Shown here in pieces: positions 38,901-53,900 of a stretch of DNA of 64,000 nt. How positions within the stretch are numbered: the stretch's first letter is position 1; each line of letters starts with the position of its first letter. Under the pieces are notes generated by a model. The model saw only the letters and a program-made list of their open reading frames with translations, made no database searches and was not told the origin of the DNA. Where the stretch lies: contig VZSR01003282.1 of the NCBI GenBank assembly GCA_013398615.1, positions 6,839,872 to 6,903,871 of the forward strand, in the 5' to 3' direction. The stretch comes from Brachypodius melanocephalos. Its lineage: Eukaryota; Chordata; Aves; Passeriformes; Pycnonotidae. The position numbers and the translations under genes are program-made.

Positions 38901-41900
38901 GGAGTACATGGAAGCCTGGGCAGTTCATCTGAAGGATGTTTTGATTTTTGATTGTTTTGTTGAACTGGAAATCTTATGGTTTCAAATGTTATACTTTAAT
39001 ATGTCACTGATTAAGCTAAAAGGCCAGATTCATTGTATAATAAAAGCCTGTTGAGTTTTGACATCAGGAGCATCACCGCTAGCAGATTTTTTCTTCAAAA
39101 TAACATCACTGGTAAGAATAAAATAGATTTTAACAATCTGAATAGTATTATATCTGTATAATATCTGAAGTTTCTTGTGGTTTCTCTAGAGAGAGAGCAT
39201 TATCAAATACTTGATAACAGGAGAATTGGTTGTAGCAATCCAAAATATATCTGGGTGTTATTGGTACTGCCTGCTCCACTGGAAGCACGAGGTGCTTCTT
39301 ACTGAAGTTGTGTGGGGAGTTAAATCCCTGAGGCAGGCAGGGTTAGAATTCACAGTAGAAAGATTCACATTTCCTGGAAACAAATCACCTAACTGTATAT
39401 TGACCCCTGTTGTGTGTTTGGAGAATTCCAAGTAAAATTCAGAGCTGGAGAAAGATTATGAAGATAAACGTAGCCAGAATTCTTGAAACTTTGAAGAAGG
39501 ACTTGGAACTAATATTTGTCAAATTTTCATTAGAGGTCAAGGTCACTTGCTCTAGATGGATTCACCCAGTGTTAAATGGGAACCTTGTAGACAGAACAAA
39601 TGCCTTCAGAGACCTAAAAGGGTTTTGAAAAGTCTCTAGCTAGGTAGAGGGTTGGGCTTCCACACTATCAAAGCAACATTAAAAGTGCACTGTAGACTTT
39701 GGTGCTTTGTGCCAGAACAAAAACACACACTGAGGGTCGAGGGATTCTTTTGTAGCTCTGCTGTAGCCCAGTGCTCAAATCCATTAAAGTTCTTGATAAT
39801 CATCTGCCTTATGGCAAGGCTTTATCATCATTTTCTCTGTTTTCCAAGAACAACCTTTCAGAAGGGTTTTGCAGAGTAATTTAAAAGCAATCTGGTCAGA
39901 AAAAGGAAGAAACTTTTTATTTTTTTAAGAAACTTTTTTGAGATTTGTCTTCTTTAGGGAGTATTTGGTTGAATCCCTTAGATGCTTCATGTTCCAGAGA
40001 GGAAGCATAGAGAGTATTTTATATGTTGCATTGTGTTTTAAAATCCCCTCCTTTAAGCTTTATACGTAGCAAAGTGATCAAACTCCATTTTCAGTAGAAA
40101 CCAGGAAAGTCCTTCACAGCAAGTTTTATAGATAAGTTGCCAGCTCCTGGATAGCAATTTTACAGATATACTGATAGCAAGGGTAGAACATGTAACTTTG
40201 CAGATAGAAGTGGGTTTGACTTCAAATGAAATGTCAGCATTACAATTATTTGTATTGACATATCAAATACTAAAGATGATAACCTTGGCTTTTATGTTCT
40301 GATATTGTTTTATTCCACACACAGTAGGCATACAATGAAATTATATATATGATAATAAGGAAACACACTTCATGAATAAAATTTTCTATGAGCAGGGCCT
40401 GCATTCTTTCTAGTACTCCAGATAAATCTGTTTCTGGATCCTCTTTTCTTCCTGGTTCTTATGTATGTTTTTCCCACAAATAGATCCATTTTCTTTTCTC
40501 ACCTTTCTCCTCATGTTTGTTCACCTGCATCATTTGAGACTGGTGGTCAGTGCTTGTGTGGACTCCCCACAAATCCAGACTATCATTCAGTGCCTTTCTG
40601 TATCCATACCAATAACCATTTCCAACCAACAGATCCTTGCTCCAGTGCCATCTGCCTTTTTATTTTTTTTTCCTCTTGGTTTCTTTCTGAAATCTAAATC
40701 TGATGAACACTAGAACTGGGAAATTATGTTTCACATTTCATTTCTGAATGGACCATTTAATGTACATACCCTTAGTGCTTAGTTACATAAATTGTCCAAT
40801 GTCTTATTCCAAAGCTTGCTGAAAACAATAGCAGTTCCTCTGCTTGTTTAATAAGCTTATACCAAGTTTCCAATGAGAAAAAAAAATACTGGACACCCCC
40901 CTCTGCCCAACCAAATGCTTGGTTTTGCCCACCATTATGTAAACTGGGTGTTTTTACTGGGGTACTAAGTAAACAGCTATTAAATTCATGTTTTCTCATT
41001 CTTGGGGAATTGAAAGATGTGAAGGAAACAAGCCTGATTAATGTGGTAAATACATTAAATTTGACATGCATCATCCTAAAGCATGTCCATTAAGTCTGAT
41101 ATATTGGAGCAAGCACATTTACATTAAGGAACCCTCAAAACCTGAAGACAGATTACGTGAGGTCTGTAATGGATTACCAAGATAAATGTAACAGGATAAG
41201 TGAGAGAGAAGAGATGATGAGCAAACTTATCTGTGCCTGTGCACTCAGGAAAGAGAGATGATCCACATCACTGGGGAGAGGCAAAGGAATAAGCCACAAT
41301 TTGCCTAAATGCCCAGCAAATCATTGGGTGCCTCCAATGCTTGTAATGAAGAACAATATTCAACTGATATAGTGTCTTCTCACCTCAAAAGAAATCCCCT
41401 CTTGTCATGAAGTCTCAACACCTGAGAAAACAATTTATCACTGTCAGCATTAATTCCTTGCAATCAGGCCACTGGTAGAAGTTAAGAACCATTTAGCAAT
41501 CATCGCTGATACTGCAGTTGAGTCATTCATTTACACATTTTCAGATAAAGGAGAATTGTTTGCTTTATCTTCCCAATCACCACTCAGCAAAGCTCTGGAA
41601 TGCCTAGAAGTCTCTACACATGAGGTAGTTGTCTATAAAAGTCATCAAGCAAAACCAGTTATTGAATCAATTTCCTATTTCACATCTGCAAAGTGTTCCA
41701 TTTCGGTACAAGTTGTGATAAGTTATTAGATTTTTCATGAACCCCCTATATGAGCAGTGGTACAAGTGTGCATGGATTTATTTGTTCATCATAACAAAGC
41801 TGTTTTCCCAAGCCCTGTGTGCATGTGGAAGCTGAGAGGTTGGGGTTAGATCTGTAGGCTGTGGGCTAGAGCCTTGATAACTTAAAAATCTGCTCACTTG

Positions 41901-44900
41901 CTGTGTCTAACCAGCTTCCAGCCTGGTTGTTAATCCAAAGGGTTAGGTTCCCAATTGCTAGAACAATCATGAATTGATAAATAGTAAAATAAATTGCTTG
42001 CCTCTAGCAATGTTGGGATCCAAACTTGTTCATTAAAAAAAGATCAAAACAAAACAGAAAAAGCCTCAAAATCTAGTGCCACAAGTGTCCTCAAGGATAT
42101 GAGAGACCATCACAATCTTATTTACCATGTACAGACAGGAGGCATGTTTGAAAGAGCCCAAACAGAACTGAGATCGTCTGGATGAAAAGCAGTTCCATTT
42201 TTACTTTGACTTACAAAAATACCTCAGCCAGACCCTCTAAATTTATGCCATTTGCTGCCTCAAGTAATATCCCCAAAACATGTACATTTCCATGCAATTA
42301 TCAAGCACTAGTCTTCCCCTTTTTTACTCCAGAATCTTCCTTTTCTGATCCTTCAACACTGTTGAAATGACCTGTGGCTGTTGTTTACTTACAGAACAGC
42401 TAAAATGAGTCATCACTGATGGGAAATGTGGTTTAATAACTAGTAAGCATTGCAAGAACAACTGACTGTCCTGTGTGTAGAAACGTCCCCTTAGTTTGGA
42501 AGTCCTGCTCAGAGACCTCATCAGTCAAGTTCTTTAAATCTTCAAGGATATTGCTCTACATCTGTCCCTGACTAGTGTGTCAGTTCTTTGGGAGACTTTA
42601 CACAACATTTAGCAGTCCTGTGTTGCTGTGCTCTAATATTTGGGTTGCTGAAGGTGTGGTGTGGTCCTGCTGTTGAGTGGCCTTCCAGGGCAGTGTGCGA
42701 CAGCCTTAATTCCCATTCCAGGTCTTGCTCATCAGAAATACTCACACTGCAGAAAGCTGACAAAATATCCTTTCCTTCTACTGAGATGCTCTACATACTC
42801 TCAGTGGAACTTTATTAAAATAAATGACTGCTTTTTTTTGTGTGTGGTTTTTGTATGTGTGAGAAGGTGAACAAGCTGCGCTGCAGAACAGACAGCTGAG
42901 AGAGGAACGGCATGATGTGTGTTTGGAGCACTAGAAACAGCATGAATTGTGTCAGCTCTGCTGTGTTCTGGATTTGTTTGGCATTCGGGCATTGCTGCAG
43001 GGATTGATTTTGAAGTAATGGTCTGGAGGAGCCTGTGATAACAGAGCGAAACTTTCTGTGCATTTTTCTAGTTGATACTTGTATTTTTGTGAAGATGATG
43101 GAGAACCTTGCCAATGTGAATAATAAGAAGCTAACGTCCATTAATGTCTTCTAATTTATGTCAGCTTACCTTCTTCACAGTCTGGCAAAGACAAATTATT
43201 TCTTTTTACCTTAAAGATAGTACACATAGCTTTTTTCTAATTGCCAGTTCTTCTACAGCTCTGCTGCAGCCTACTGTCTAGCTTGTCTTCCCTCTGTGGA
43301 GAGAATTAATATTTTGGATCAACACTTCCTTATTAGCCACAGTGATTTGCTGTTAATTTCCTTCTTTGTCATTACATCTACTCTCCCAGAAATACCAAAT
43401 TTTATCACTAGAATGAGAAGTGTGTCTCTTTATGCATTATATATAGGATACAGTCTAATTATTATTCAAGATACTGAGAATCTGCTGGTCTCATTCAGGC
43501 TTAAAATGTCAATTAAACAGGATGGCTGGGTTCTGCCACTGAAGTGAATGCTGCTGTGTTGATTTACTGTACTTTACAGTCTAGCCCAATCTATATTCAT
43601 TTTTATCACTCAAATCAGGACTGTGCCTGATTATGCTACCTCTTATAGGATGGCACACACTGGTATTCTCTACAGCAGTATGAGTCCTTCTATTTGAAAC
43701 TTTTTTACTTTACATGTTTTTTTGCTCCTGGCAAGGGCCATCTGTGGATGTGTGTATGAAGCTTCAATCATGCATTTCCCATTAATTCATATACCTGAAG
43801 TACAACTGAGCAAACTGAAAAGCATTTCTAGTGAGGATTTGTTGTTTTAAACGTTTCATCTGTGCTCACAGGGACTTCATGCTCTTTTTCTACAATGAAA
43901 TCTAGTACAACCTTTATGAAAAATACATTTTTACCTGAATTATCCGTTAAGTTTGAGTTGTATTGGCACATAACTTTCCAGTTTCTCACTCTGAGGATAG
44001 GATGCCTATTTCTAATTTTGTTGCTGTTTTTAATTGAGTTTGAGCTTTGATTCATGTCTTCAGTCTGACACCTGAATTGTTGACATATGATTATGCAATT
44101 AGTCATCGTTGGAGATCATAGCAAAACTGCTTCTTCAAAAAAAAAATCACTCTAAGAGAGAAATAATCCCTATACAATTAGTGCATAGTCTTTAATACTA
44201 GATTAACTCAATTTCTCAGTGTTTGGACAGTTCACTGTTAGGAAAAGAGAAGGAAATCAAGCAATATATTTACAGTGAATAATTTCTTTACTTCTTTTCT
44301 TTAACAAGGAGAGGTGCAGTATGTTGTTTCAAAGCTGTCATCCTGATGGTGTTTTTGTAGCACAACGTAATGTGGCATTTATTTTTTGCAAAAAAACCAG
44401 AATTCCTGAAAAAAAAAAAATCTCAGTTCATTCTTCTTCCTTCAAATCATGGTGGTTTTTTACCAGCTCCTGCTTGCCTGCAGTTGGTTCCACATTGATT
44501 CAGCTGGTTTGGAGCAGCTGAACTTGGGTACCAGAATGGAAGGATTGTAGTGCACCTAAAAGTTACTTAAAGCTTTGTGCACTCACGCTGTTAATAAGTT
44601 TTCATTAATTAGGTAATTAAATCAGTTTTTTCCAGGTGTGCATGTATATTTTAAGTGATTGTTAGCAGTACCCTTAAGTAAAGCCATCTGCAGGGCAAAA
44701 CTAAAAATAAATTAAAGATTCATTTAATATTCATGTGCCTTTAATTTCAGTATTTTTTTTACTAACAAACAAAAAGCAGTGATGTTACAGAATAAATATA
44801 GTACATTCTCTAGTGCATTTGCAAAACCCAGAGCTTCTTATGCACTTAGAAACTGGTCCATGTTTACCAGAGACAGCATTTTTGCTTAAAGCACTAGCCC

Positions 44901-47900
44901 TAGTCCTATCTGTTGGGAATAGAAAATCAAAGAAAGTATCTCAGTGTGAGTGAAACCAAACTCCAGTTTATAAGGGAGTTGCTTAACAGCAAGTAAATCA
45001 GTGCTTCCACCCCGTTATCCTTAAATGCCTCCAGCACAGCCATCAGTGAACAGAAGCCCTGCATGGAACAGCCAAATGCTCCCCTGGGCACCATGTGCAG
45101 CCCATGTCTCTGACATGCTGAGTGTGACCTCTTCCCTTCTCTAACTGTGGTTTAATGCACTTATTCTTAAAATAAACCAGCTGCTTCTAACAATACCAGC
45201 AAACCCCCAGTCCTGATGCTTCTTATAAGTATTTTGCAGCTTGCTGTTAATTCCTGAACAACCTCCAGGAAAGCTGAGTGGAGGTATCTCTGCACAAGCA
45301 TTATTGATGGCAGGGATTGCAGGTTGGTAATGCTCTGACTGCCAAACATCTATGTTCTTTATCCTCGTGGCAGCACTCCAGTGATGGAGAAGTGGGATTA
45401 GCTCTGTGTTTTAATGTGAAGAACTGGGGCATAAAGCAAGAGAGATAAAAGGCTGTGGTTACATGGGAAAGGCATGGCTGAGGCAGCCCTTTGCACCTGG
45501 ATAAATAACAAACCTTCCTGTCTTGGGCTTTGCTATTTACACACAGGATTTCTGAGAGTTGGGATGTGTCTTTCCTGTTAGAAGGGGAGCATCCATCCAC
45601 ACCTCGAATGAGCCATCCTCAGGAAGACATTCCTGAGACTGTGCAGCTGCTGGCTCCCAACCTTCACATTTCAGGGTTCTAAGGGAAACAGAAGGCTTTG
45701 CTCAGTGAAAAAGCCTGGGAAAGCTGCATTCCTGCATTGCAGCAGGCCTGTTGCTTACCTTGGATTCACACCTTGCTTGAGATGTGAGGACTTCTCCTTC
45801 TTCTCAGCTGTTACTCATCTGTAACTTTCTCAAGGATGGTTGCAAAGTTGTGAGGCTTTGGGGATATACAGCCAGAAAAGAGAAATAGCTCCCCAAAGAA
45901 TTTCTAGGCTGCACCCTGTCTTCATTTAATTACCTTTTATTCAGAGCTTCAAGCTGCTCTTCAAACAAATTATAAGTCTCAATATATCTTTTCTAATGGG
46001 GCTAAAATAGTATCTATGCCTAATATCCTGTCTCCTGAGAACAGTGAGCAGGTTTTGAGAAAGAAAAGAGATAATTCCAGGTGCCATTGGTTGTGGGACT
46101 TCCCCAGCTGGAAAACTGCACCTACGAGTTTGTATTTAATAGACAGAGGTGTCGAGTAGCAAATTAAAAAAAAAAAAATTATCCAAGTTCTTTCTCCAGC
46201 TCATTTTGTACTCTTTAACAACCCTATTCCACATAGCTTGCCACCATCACAAGCATGCAGGAACCAGATCTAAATGCCTGAAGGAAGATAGGAAACAGTC
46301 GTTGGGAAAAAAAAAAAAGGTCCATAGATAACTGCTAAATTGGAGTACAAGATCATTAGTATTCTCTAATAATTAAAACTAATCTTTTGAGTCACTAGTA
46401 GAAATGTATTTTAAGATGGGACTGGAATTAAAATTAGGCAGCGATTACCTGTTTTAACTCAGAAAATATACTTCAGATGGGATTGTGGTCATGGAAAACT
46501 GTGAAGACAACTGACAATTTATTGGATAAATGACATATTGAGGTTTGTGGGGTTTGCAAAATAAAGTGTTACTAGGAAGAAAATAGAAGATGGTAAAGTC
46601 TGTATTTATTTAGTTTGTTGTTATTATAAATAGGCATAAATTGTAATCCTAAATTCAAGTAGCCATAAATGAAGTTTCATCATTTGAAAATACACAGCAT
46701 ACTCCTCCAATTTATCCTTCCTTAGTATATGTTGGAAATAATCCCATGCCACCAGTGCAGTACCCATGGGAGTGTAGGGCTGTGAAAACTTGGGTCTTTT
46801 CTAGTTTTACCTTGGATAGCCTTTGGTTTTTTAATTTTGCACAGTGGTTGAACCTCAGATCTAGATAGAAAACAATAATGCAGTCATCTTTGACCAACTG
46901 GATCAAATTATAGTGTAAACCCAGGAGGAGTAATCTACTTAAAATCGACAATCATTTGGCAGAAATACATTTTCTTCTTTTTGTGGTTGCTTTAGCATTG
47001 CAGATGAAGAGAAGGATGTGCAAATAAAGAGATCTGTTTTGCCATCTGCAGTTTAACTTCTTCCTGCCAATGCCACATGTAGCCTAAAGATGTTTATTAA
47101 CTTTTGAAAGAATTTTACAAGGACCTATCAACATTTGAAATACTCTCCTGAAAAGAAAAAAAAAGAAAATCCATTAATTTTTAATTTGATGTGTTTCAAA
47201 ATTATAGGAAAAACTATACTCCCTTTGTATTCCAGAAGAAAGCCAGTCCATGTTATCTGGTTCCCCCTGACAGCTTAGTGGAAACTCTTGAACTTTCTAA
47301 TGCAAAGAAAGATAATTTGTTAGAATTTGTGTATTCTTTTACTGATGGGAGCTATGTCCTTCCATTTTTAATGTCCTGGATACTCCTTGAAGAAGGCCCA
47401 TGCAGTGTTATTTGCCTCTCAAAACATGTCAAGGCTTGAGTCTGTACTTCTGAAGACAGCTTGCTGGAAATTTCCCAGCTAAACTGTTCTTGATACAGAG
47501 TTATTTTTGACTGATTTTTTTTTCCTGAAAATGCCTGCTTTCTGTGGAGAATTCTGGTGGTTACTTAAAGATTTCAGCTGAAATTTCTGTCAATCATGTA
47601 CAGTTTTGTTGGCCAAAACTTGAAAATTTATGTGAGGAATATCTCAAGCCAGCTGTAGTGGTGAGCACAGGGGAGGATTCCACTTTTTTTCATGAGGTGG
47701 GACGCTTCTTTTAAAGAAAATGTGTCCCTGAGCTACCAGAATTATACCTAGAAAGCCTGATGTAAGCAGAACTACCTGTGATCTTTCTGACATAAAATAC
47801 ATTTGTCATCTTCGTTGTTGTTTATTTTTAATGTTAAGATAGATTGGCCATCAAATTTAAGTAACATGAAGACTTCTGTAACTTTGCCACCTCCAAACAG

Positions 47901-50900
47901 AAACTGTTTGTGTGTCATTTGAAGTAGAAATAGGGTCTGTTTGCAGTAATTGCATCTGATATCTGTCAGTGTGTTTCATAAGTAACATCATGGTGGGGAA
48001 TGGCTCCTTCTGGAAGTCTCAATCCCCCCAGCAGCACTAAGGGGCAGCTGCCTTCTGTCACAGGTGGGTAGAGAAGCAAAACTGCACTTTCACCACAGTA
48101 GAACCTATAATTATTTCCTCTCCAACCTGTAAGTCCTTCCCTCTGTGCCACCACCCATAAATGTCTCTTCTTAGTATGTTTACCTCAAAATAAGTGAGTT
48201 GCCTGCCCATTTTGAGTGATGCTGTGTATGCACATATACCTGTGTAACAGGACTGCTGATTGATGCCTTATTTTAGCTCTGTGGGTAAAACTTGGCAACT
48301 TGTGGTTTTTGTGAGGATTTTTATGCCTTATTCAAGAATCAAAGAAAATCTCACGTATTGTTTTAAATAGGTGGTCAAAATAACCATGAGTTATTTTATA
48401 GACTTCTCAACAGTGGAACAGTTCCTATGTAAAGGACTTGCATGTGATTTGTGAATAGAGTAAGCATCTGTGAAACTCTTTTAGGATACAACATAAAAAG
48501 GCTTTATTAGAATGTGAATCTTTACCTGAGGAAACATTATGAAACACTCCCCAGTTATTCACTTAAAGGTTTGTTTGCAATAACACGTGGCATTACATCC
48601 CCCTTAGCAAAAGCATGTTTTCACATTATTGAAGAAAAGTGTAATCAGAAGCTGTGTTTAAAGGATATGTCACCATCTTCTGTCTTTGATGAAATTCATG
48701 AATCCTCTTCATTATGTGCTAGGACTCAACCATAGGTTCAACATTAGAAAGATTAACATGTCCTTAATCTAAAAGTGGGATGGATTTTGCTCCACTGCTT
48801 ATTTTGAGTAAATACCCTATTTTCCATCCATCAGCTTAGAACTTAACCAGGGCTGGACCAGCATTTCTTGTGTTGTGCTGGAAGCAATTCCCATCACAGT
48901 AGCTGTTCTATGCTTTATTTTTTTTTCCCACAAATTGATTTTCCTTTCACATGCATTGTATGAAAAGAGGAGCAGAGAAGGGTGCTGTGTAAAAGCAAAA
49001 AGCAGCATGGTACCAGCCCAGAGTGAGAGCTTCTCTCACCCCCACAGTGACCCAGAGCAGCACTTCTGAAGGAACACAAAAGCAGGGTCAGCACTCAGCT
49101 TCCCTGGGTATTCTCTTCCAGTCTCCAATGTATTGTACCAAGGATGCTTTCTGAGATAGAGGTGATGTGTTTCTGATGTCTTTGTGGCAAGTGTTTCAGA
49201 AGAAACAAAAAAAAAGGTTGAAGTATAATTAGCTTTAATGATTTGTTGCTGGTATTTAAGATGCATTTTTAAATTATCTATGCTCAGGAGAATGCCCTAA
49301 AATACTTCAATGAATTCTAAGCTGTCAGTTCTTACCAGTGGGGTATGTTTACTTCTAACTCTTTAATTTTTGCATTTCAGAGGAAAATGTGGAAAAAAAA
49401 CCCCTACAGAATGAGCTATTAGAATTGTTTTCCTCAGTGATGATCTGATTTTTTAGAATTCCTGATACCTGCCAGCCTGAGTCCATGTCCCTTTTCTACT
49501 CTGCTCTTGTCCAGACCCTCAGAGTGGTGCAGAGTTTTCACAGATCCTTCTTATTCCATCTCTGATTTGGGTGCTGGCTCTGTGTTGAAGAGACCTTGGG
49601 GATCTGCTGATACCAGAAAATGTTGGTAAAGCACTAGTGATGATGCAATGTTGCAAAGCATTGTCCAGCTGTACAAATTACCCTGGTGTCAGCTGATGTA
49701 GGACATGAACTACAGGATCATCTCACACAGGAAAAGTGTAAATTTGAAAATTATTGACTAGTTCAGAAACTTTCTATGTGGTGTTAACCCCTTTTTTTCC
49801 TGTGGTTAAGAGGTTTCTCAACATCAAAAGTCTTCCTCAAATTTTCCATTGAGCTCTTAAAATGCCCTGTCCTCAAAAGATTCCCATGCAGTCAAGAGGT
49901 TCATGACCTCCAGGAAATATATGTAAATTCTTCCTTGCTTCTGTTTTCAGTTTGGAATTGTTCATCTACAGGAGGATTTCCAGGGATGTTGTTTTAGGTC
50001 CGGACTCAAATCCCCATGATGAGAGGGAGGGAAGGGGTTATTTCAGTATTTCAGGCTTTTGATTCTAGCCTGATTATTTAGAGAAATGGCTGATGATGGA
50101 GCCTATCTGTGTCCACTATAAAGCCAATACCATTCTGTGAGCTTCTTTCTTCCCTGGCAAAGAAAGAGGAGGGGGAAAAAAAATCAGAAACAGGCAAGGA
50201 ATTTGGCTGGTATGCCAGGAAGAATTCTCAAGCAAAAGTAATTAAGCTCATATATAACTCTTTCCAGACTTTAATGTTTCACGGAGTCATTTTTCATCTA
50301 CTGAGTGGTACTGTCACAGCACCAGAGATTTAACTTTTACATATTTTCATTATGTAGTCTTGTGCAGCTCTTGCTGATAACAGTAATTTGAAGTGTCAGT
50401 GCAGCTGATGAAATCAGATGGGCCATGAAGCTGTTTGAAAGCTGTCACTGGGATGTATGAAGTATTTTTTTATTTTGCAGTTGCTTCATAAAAAATTAAA
50501 ACCAACGCAAGATAATGTATATTCATTCCTTCAGTAATACAAATTGTTCTGAAAGATACTTTTTTATTTGTATTATATAGCTTTAGGGGGGAATTAATGA
50601 CTTTCAATAATGAAAAATTAAAATCAACAAAGAATTTTGTGGTTTCCTCTGGTTTTAGGACTAGGTTTTTGAGGATTGTTCAACAGCTGAGTCACAGAAT
50701 CTTCCAAAAATCTGTCCTTAAATGTCACAATGGGAGCCAAGCTTTGAGCACTTTGAAAACCAGACCCTTTTGTGGTTTATCAGAACTAAAAATTGAGCTG
50801 GGTGAACTGTTTTAAAAATCTGTTTTCCACCTGGCATATTTCCTTTATTGTGGTTAAAGTCTCTATGAAGGAAGACTATAATCGATTAAAACTTTCCTTT

Positions 50901-53900
50901 TAATTAAATGTGATACCACTGATGTGCACCTCCATCATTCTCCCAATTATTTTGGAAACAGCAGCAGGCTGTATATTCTTGGAAGTCTGGCCTTCAATAT
51001 TAATTTCTTTTGATTCTCTGCCATTGTTTTCATGGTCCATTCCTAGATGTACACAAGGTAATAGTGGGCAAGAGAAGAAACATTCTGAGAAACAGGCCCT
51101 CAGAAGATAAAAGTTTCCATCTTTCAGTTCTCCCTTAGCCAAGGCTGTAGCTTTGCTTTTTGATGTACATTTTGATCCTGCTTAATTCTCCTGTAATAAT
51201 TAGGAGAGAGTGACTTTTTCATTTCTTAGAGAATGGTCAGAAAGGAAACAACACTGCAAGGGAAATGGGTCCCAAATCAGGTCTCACATACAAACAGGAG
51301 AGGGGAGACTCCTCAGAACACTTCTGTGTTCTTTTATGTGGTGTGTTCAGTTTACTCCATGTCTCTGTTGAAGAGCTCTGCCTCTCCTACACCACCAGTG
51401 CTGCACAGATGTCTTTTGGTTAAGAGGCAGAAAACAGAAGCCCTTTTTTATTCCATGTTTCCCTTTATTTGCTAACTCTCTCACCAACAGACTTTAGTTG
51501 AAGAATTGCCTGTCCACGAGCTAACATGCTGTTTCAGCTTGATTATCTTCAGAAAATGGCAAGGGCAACGCCTGGCATTTTAAATTGCTTTTCCACACTC
51601 CCACTTCTATCTAGGTATTTCGCTATTCAAAAACAACAACAAAAAAAGTTAGGGGAAATACAGCTGAGATAAGAGGGTTCAGTAGATGGGATACCTCCTT
51701 TTGATGCAGCAGAACCAAATTAATTATCTTTTTTTTCTTCATGTTTCCTGGAAAACCTTCAGCAACTTCAAAAATCATTATGACATGTTAGCTTAGAAAC
51801 GTGACAGAAAATGTAGGTGCTAGCTAGGCATGGTTCCATACCCTGCCTCCTTTTACCTATGGAGAAAAATTATTGGCATGCAGTAATTGTGTGAGGGAAA
51901 TCAGAGTCACTTGTTGCCCTTTTAAAAGACAATGCACCGAGCATTTACTGCTGCAGCTCAGCCTGTAAGGTTCAGGTGCTCAGTAGGACTTTCAGTTGTT
52001 CTTTGATCCTGAGTGATGAGGACAAGGCAAAGAGGATCACATAAATACAGGCTGCCTCTCCTTTCGCAAGAATCATGAAATAGGAATACATATTTAATTT
52101 ATCTGTAAGTAGTTTCTTACTTGTTATCAAGAAAGGCCCATTGAGATGAAGATATTTAACAAGAATGACCATGGTAATGTTCTTAGTTCAAAAACAAACG
52201 AGCAAAACCCAGAGGGGAGAAATATTTTCAAACTTTTGAGAGTATTGGAAACACTGCAGAGGGAAAAATAGTGAAAATTACATGACAGCACTGCTAACTA
52301 CAACAGACTTTAATAACAAATGGACATACCATAAAAAAAAATCAATACTCAGAAACACGTAAAATAGAGATGGAGAAGATATATTAGGCCATATTCTGCA
52401 TCTCCTGCTAGAGTACAATTGTTCACTGCAGTATATCTTTAGTCTAGTGTAGCCTTAAATTGTTCAAAGCAAAGGAAATTCCTCTGCTTCCTTTGGGATT
52501 GTCTGCCACAGACTTAAGATCTTGCTGTCAAGGGATGTTTCCAGACATTTAACCTAAATTATGCTCATTTTCCAACCATTAGTGCTGAAGTTCCCTCCCT
52601 GGTGTTTATAGCTCTCAGAAGGACTTTGCCATCACAGTCTCTTCAACATAGTTTGCCCCTTATAGAAACAAAAGGGAAGTCTCTGGAAACTGATAGAGAA
52701 TGAGAGAGCAGGGGGAGTTGCCTGTACATGCTGGTTGCTCAAATAGCAGTGTGCACACAGCTGCACTTGCACCTTTCTCTGTTCCATGGTTCCTGCAGCA
52801 TCTTTCCAATAGGATCAATAAGCTAGAGGGCTGTGTGGGACCATACTGCTTCCAAAAAAATGTGCTAAAGGTATCCCTGCCTGGCATTGTGTACACTTAC
52901 CCAAGCTGGGATGCGCAGAACCAGAGCGTGACAAGGTAAACAAACGCTGTTGCTGTCCAAGGTTTTCAGGATGCTCTGAGAGATGGGTAACTCTAGGAAA
53001 TTCTGTAAATCTTCATTTTGTGTAAGAATACATGATACATTTTGGTTAACACCTTCTCAAGTGAGAAGCAATTAGCAAAACACAGGCGTGGAGAGGCCAG
53101 ACCTTTGTGGAGTGTGGGTTTATGTTGGAAGAAATACATTACACTACTCCATCCCTCACAGTGGTACTCTCCAGACTTTCTGTGGGCTTTCAGACTAAAT
53201 GATTTTAAAATTCTATCTGTGATTGCTTTCCAAGACCTGCCCCGCTTATCCATTATCACACTGTTCCTCCAAAGCAGGCCACTGTCAATGTTTTGGCACT
53301 TGTTTATTTTCACTACACCTCAACAGGGCATTTCCTTGTATAGTTAGGCCAAGGGTCAAAAGTGTTCCAGTGACAGGTAACAAAGTGTGAAACGTTTCCC
53401 TTCCCTCCAAACTTTCCCTTTAAGAGGCCCCTTTTTCCCCCCTAGATCCTTTCCCTGACTTTAAACACCTCCCATCACACCAGTTTCTTGTGCCTTAGAG
53501 TCTTGCTGCCAGATGAGGACGCTGGATAGCGGGATCGGAACCTTCCCCCTCCCCGACTCGGGGAACCGATCGACGGGGCGACACATTTCTAGGCAAGAAT
53601 CAGCCTTGGAAGCAGGAGTCTTTGCAGCATCCCAGCAAGTTCCTCTTTCAGCTCCTTCAGTAAAAGCCAAAACTCTTGAGCGAGAAGTGCCTTCAACATC
53701 CAAGAGCCAGGAGTCTGTGGAAAGCGTAATTAGTCACTCGACATCTGATCCGGCCATGGCTGCCAAAGGTATACGACCTTTTCAAAGTCGCCTTCCCAAA
53801 CCGGCTTCCTCAGGTAAAATGTCAATTACACTGAAAAAATCACATTATTTCTGCCTTGGCCTCTGTTTTGATTAGCAGAAATCCTGTAATAATGGCAATT

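Larger units (their letters stand above)
31099..53512 (+). other. 22.4-kb intron
   Basis: Phase-0 intron, the largest in the window. It contains a very AT-rich block (35687-35765), a CR1 scrap (36945-37045), a possible CR1 relic (52500-52600) and scattered mononucleotide runs. Several ORFs of 90-130 codons, for example around 33669-34418, overlap one another on both strands and lack splice boundaries, composition or similarity that would make them genes. The intron end has a pyrimidine-rich tract from about 53430 to 53496. Confidence 0.8.
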
